From positions 558,001-622,000 of the forward strand of contig JBGALE010000003.1 in NCBI GenBank assembly GCA_044223995.1: DNA of 64,000 nucleotides. Reading direction: 5' to 3'. Made by a program: the position numbers and the translations under genes. The notes below the pieces were generated by a model, which was not told the DNA's origin, did no database searches, and saw only the letters and a list, made by a program, of their open reading frames with translations. This DNA comes from JACMLD01 sp044223995 (GTDB taxonomy: Bacteria > Bacteroidota > Bacteroidia > Chitinophagales > Chitinophagaceae). This document shows positions 61,370-64,000 of the stretch, piece after piece. Position 1 is the first letter of the stretch, and every line of letters starts with the position of its first letter.

Positions 61370-62080
61370 TCAGGAGAGCACCAGGTCGCCCCTGAAATAT
61401 TTTTGTATGTTGTTGAATTTGATGGAATGCCGCGAATGTTCCAGTATCCCCTCTTCCCGTAGTTCATTTAATAATGTAGTAACCGTCTGGCGGCTGCTGC
61501 CAATTAACTGGGCTATCTCTTCCTGCGTGAGATAACCCGGTATCTCCACAGCGTTTTCGGCAATGGGCTTGCCTTTGAATTTTTCCTGCAGCAGATCGCG
61601 CATGAAGAGCAACAAACGCGTCCTGGTATCCTTCTGAATAATATTGATCAGCCTGTTTTCAAATTTCCGCAACCGCCAGGCCACCAGTTTTGTATACCGC
61701 AGCGATAACGAAGGGTTTTTCTTTAACAGCTCTACAAATTTTTCCGTGGTAAAGGAACAAAGGCTTACATCTGCCTTGATGGCCTGTGCAAATTCACCGT
61801 CGAGACTGGTTTTTTCCAGTACCAGTTGTCCAAAAAAATCACCAGGCTTTAAAATATCCTTTGTTATCACCAAACCCGAATCATCAATCTTTCCCAAACG
61901 GATATGGCCGCTCTTGATAAAGTAAATCACATTATGCTGGTACGCTTCAAAATACACGTACTCCCCTTTTTTAACCTCCCTGTAATTGTCCACTACATCC
62001 AGTTCCTTGTACTCATCCTCTGACAAATCCGACCAGAGACTGCAACTCCTCAACAGTAAAACCTCATCATGATTGTTCAT
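61370..62080 (-). CDS. Crp/Fnr-family transcription regulator
   Basis: 236 residues: cyclic-nucleotide-binding-like domain (EYVYFEAYQHNVIYFIKSGHI) and a C-terminal HTH (LTQEEIAQLIGSSRQTVTTL). No Fnr-type N-terminal Cys cluster is seen, so it probably does not sense oxygen by Fe-S. Regulated genes cannot be read from here. Confidence 0.9.
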   Translation of the reverse strand: MNNHDEVLLLRSCSLWSDLSEDEYKELDVVDNYREVKKGEYVYFEAYQHNVIYFIKSGHIRLGKIDDSGLVITKDILKPGDFFGQLVLEKTSLDGEFAQAIKADVSLCSFTTEKFVELLKKNPSLSLRYTKLVAWRLRKFENRLINIIQKDTRTRLLLFMRDLLQEKFKGKPIAENAVEIPGYLTQEEIAQLIGSSRQTVTTLLNELREEGILEHSRHSIKFNNIQKYFRGDLVLS

Positions 62081-62182
62081 TGCACAAATTATTTAAGCAA
62101 CAAATTTATAAAGATAAAAACGGTAACAGGACAATTCATCAATGTGAACCGCCCTGTTGTTACCGTACATTTCAACCACACC

Positions 62183-62371
62183 CTAGGATTTTGCTTTTTT
62201 GCAGGCATCTGTGCATACATGGCCCTTTTCACCATGTGCATACACATGCTTGCCATTTGTACAGGCAGCCGTACAATGATGTTTTTTTGGTTTTTCAGTA
62301 CTTTTTATTTGCGCGGCAACGCCCAGGGATACACTGGCAAGGAGGGCAACGGACATGATCAGATGTTTCAT
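62183..62371 (-). CDS. small secreted Cys/His-rich protein
   Basis: 62 residues: signal peptide ending SLGVAAQ, then HHCTAACTNGKHVYAHGEKGHVCTDACKK. Two CxxxC motifs with His residues suggest a small metal-binding site. The type is common in Bacteroidota. Co-expression partners are not evident. Confidence 0.7.
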   Translation of the reverse strand: MKHLIMSVALLASVSLGVAAQIKSTEKPKKHHCTAACTNGKHVYAHGEKGHVCTDACKKAKS

Positions 62372-62513
62372 TTCTTTTTGTTTTTTGGTTATTAATCCAT
62401 TTTCATATTAAATCTAGCTACGCATATTCAGGGAAAATGTCGGCTGGCAGTCATTTGACTACCGGGACACCTGTTTAACAATTTCTTACCACCCTGCTCC
62501 TTCTGCTGAAATA

Positions 62514-62930
62514 TCATTGCTCCGCTCTATCCCCCGGATGCGGTTGCCCGTGATGACAGGTGGCACAGGTAATTACAAGGGTGGAATCACCAATTTTTGG
62601 ATTGGCCAATTCAAAATATTTTTCATTGATACCAATTGTCATCCGCATCATGGCACGTGCAATCTCTTTTTCCGGTTTGGCATCACTGGCATAGTCCGGT
62701 TTGTGTGTCTCTTTGTTTTCAGCATGACAGAAATTGCAGGATACACCCAAATCATCCTGGAACTGATCTACCATTATCCGGTTAAGGTCCTTCGAATTGA
62801 TATCATGTGGTAACACTTTAAGGTTTTTGAATTCATCACCGGGCGTTTTACCCGGTTCGATGGCTGCTACCATCGTGGCCACGAGCAGCAACATGCCAGC
62901 CGGAATGGCAAATATTCGTATACGCATCAT
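62514..62930 (-). CDS. di-heme c-type cytochrome (photosynthetic reaction centre cytochrome type)
   Basis: 138 residues with an export signal (AIPAGMLLLVATMVA) and two heme motifs, CNFCH and CATCH, each with the heme-binding His. The middle shows the characteristic DQFQDDLGVSCNFCHAENKE. It sits 23 bp after the metallophosphoesterase stop, an arrangement that recurs in this phylum. Confidence 0.88.
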   Translation of the reverse strand: MMRIRIFAIPAGMLLLVATMVAAIEPGKTPGDEFKNLKVLPHDINSKDLNRIMVDQFQDDLGVSCNFCHAENKETHKPDYASDAKPEKEIARAMMRMTIGINEKYFELANPKIGDSTLVITCATCHHGQPHPGDRAEQ

Positions 62931-62953
62931 AGTTATACTATTTCTTTATCTGA

Positions 62954-63970
62954 TCAATTGGATGACTGTATTGTTTTTTCCGCAGATTCCATCAGTGGGA
63001 TATCCGTCACTGCCAGCGAATGCTGGTGCGCATGAAAATAAACATTGGTAAGCCCCAGCAAACCACGCAGTTTTTCTGCCGGCACTTTCATGGGGCCGGG
63101 TGCAGGCGCTGCGCCAGGCTGCGGTTGTGGAAATGCGGTTGACGTAGCTGTATGAAAAGTAATATTGCCCTCCACTTTTTGCATGGTCTGGTGAATATGG
63201 CCGTTCAGTACCGTAACAGATCCAAAGCGCTTCAGGTAAGCAAGTGCCTGTTCGCTGTCGCGAGTACCCCAGCCCCACTGCGGATATACCGACCACAATG
63301 GTATATGTGCAAATACCACGATAGGTGTGCTGTTGGACAACCCCCGTAAATCATCTTCGAGCCATTCCAGTTGATCTTTTCCCAATGCACCCAAACCACC
63401 TTCAGATGTATTCACTACATTGACCAATCCGATAAAATGTACACCCTGCATGGTAAAACTGTACCAGCCATCACCTTTCGTGCCTTTGCCATAACGCTCG
63501 AGGTATTGTTTGTTATCGCCATTCAATACATCGTGTTCACCGGGAACATAAAATACTTTTCCCGGTTTGGCACCCTTTAATACCTGGTCAAGGGTATCAA
63601 ATTCGGAAGCCTGCGCAAGATGCGACAGATCGCCTGTATGCAATATGAAAGAAGGCGTTTTTGACATCGCATTGATCTTGTCAACCGTTGCCTGCAGTGT
63701 ACCAATCACATCTGTGTTGGCAGGTTTGCTAAAACCAATATGGCTGTCGCTGATTTGCACAAAACTAAAATCAGATTTGGGCAGGATAATACCATCCTTT
63801 AACTGCCCGGTGCCCCTGTCAATCAATTGGCTCATACCATAGGATTTCATAACACCCCCACTCATCATCCACAACAAACCCGTACCGGCCCAGGCCATAC
63901 ATTTTATAAAACCTGCACGATCGATTCCGTCATCATTGTTGTCGTTGGTAATAATGTGTTCTTTTGCCAT
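62954..63970 (-). CDS. metallophosphoesterase, Tat-like or signal-type N-terminus
   Basis: 338 residues. Metal motifs: DxH in ISDSHIG, GDLSH, then GEHD where most members have GNHD, FAHIP and NGHIHQ. An N-terminal hydrophobic stretch (AWAGTGLLWMMSGGVM) suggests export or membrane attachment. Pairs with the di-heme cytochrome gene. The substrate is unknown. Confidence 0.88.
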   Translation of the reverse strand: MAKEHIITNDNNDDGIDRAGFIKCMAWAGTGLLWMMSGGVMKSYGMSQLIDRGTGQLKDGIILPKSDFSFVQISDSHIGFSKPANTDVIGTLQATVDKINAMSKTPSFILHTGDLSHLAQASEFDTLDQVLKGAKPGKVFYVPGEHDVLNGDNKQYLERYGKGTKGDGWYSFTMQGVHFIGLVNVVNTSEGGLGALGKDQLEWLEDDLRGLSNSTPIVVFAHIPLWSVYPQWGWGTRDSEQALAYLKRFGSVTVLNGHIHQTMQKVEGNITFHTATSTAFPQPQPGAAPAPGPMKVPAEKLRGLLGLTNVYFHAHQHSLAVTDIPLMESAEKTIQSSN

Positions 63971-64000
63971 AGCATAATTTTTTTAATGATTATTCAGCAA

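Overview
The window reads as chromosomal DNA of a Bacteroidota bacterium, most likely family Chitinophagaceae. The grounds are a type IX secretion cargo protein (PKD repeats plus a gliding-type C-terminal domain) next to a PorP/SprF partner, a GH97 glycosidase, many short lipoproteins with typical lipoboxes, VanZ, DUF2975/XRE, DoxX and SRPBCC genes, and promoters of the TTTG / TAnnTTTG type. The family assignment is inference; no rRNA or tRNA gene was seen.

0-18.8 kb: housekeeping and metabolic genes on both strands. These are a hydrolase cut by the left edge, kynureninase, protein-isoaspartate methyltransferase, a nucleoside-type MFS permease followed by a broken Gfo/Idh/MocA oxidoreductase, phosphoglucomutase, a PyrR-like phosphoribosyltransferase, a membrane 4Fe-4S protein and several small envelope proteins. 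18.9-25.1 kb: a membrane pyrophosphatase with an unusual C-terminal tail, a sterol-desaturase-type hydroxylase, and a BlaI/M56 regulator-protease pair. 25.2-30.5 kb: a two-gene type IX secretion unit (1,425-residue PKD adhesin-like protein and PorP/SprF).

31.4-40 kb is the accessory-looking part. It starts with an IS110-family element whose upstream non-coding end folds into two stem/internal-loop modules like a bridge RNA. It continues with poorly known genes on one strand: a two-helix membrane protein with a coiled coil, a tiny His/Gly-rich secreted protein, a TerB-like protein, a 33-residue membrane peptide, a nuclease-less tandem DUF1016 protein, a lipoprotein and two paralogous beta-barrels.

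40-49 kb carries small stress and regulatory genes: AraC/VOC, DUF2975/XRE, VanZ, a DHFR-like reductase, SDR, two SRPBCC proteins, a quinone-oxidoreductase-type MDR and an ankyrin protein. Several promoters can be read here: a shared TGTCGCA-type motif near AraC, VOC, GyrI-like and DHFR-like genes, a 14-bp inverted repeat before DUF2975/XRE, and paired GTAACTTTTRAGTTAC operators threaded through a promoter for the SRPBCC pair.

49-64 kb holds a sugar isomerase-like protein, a MutS-type ATPase, small membrane proteins, GH97, a LytTR regulator, a HAD dehalogenase, a CMD-family protein, a 56-residue unrecognised gene with its own terminator, a TetR/DoxX/hydrolase group sharing one perfect operator, a Crp/Fnr regulator, and a metallophosphoesterase/di-heme cytochrome pair. 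Word-like A/T-rich tandem repeats recur in at least eight intergenic gaps across the window.
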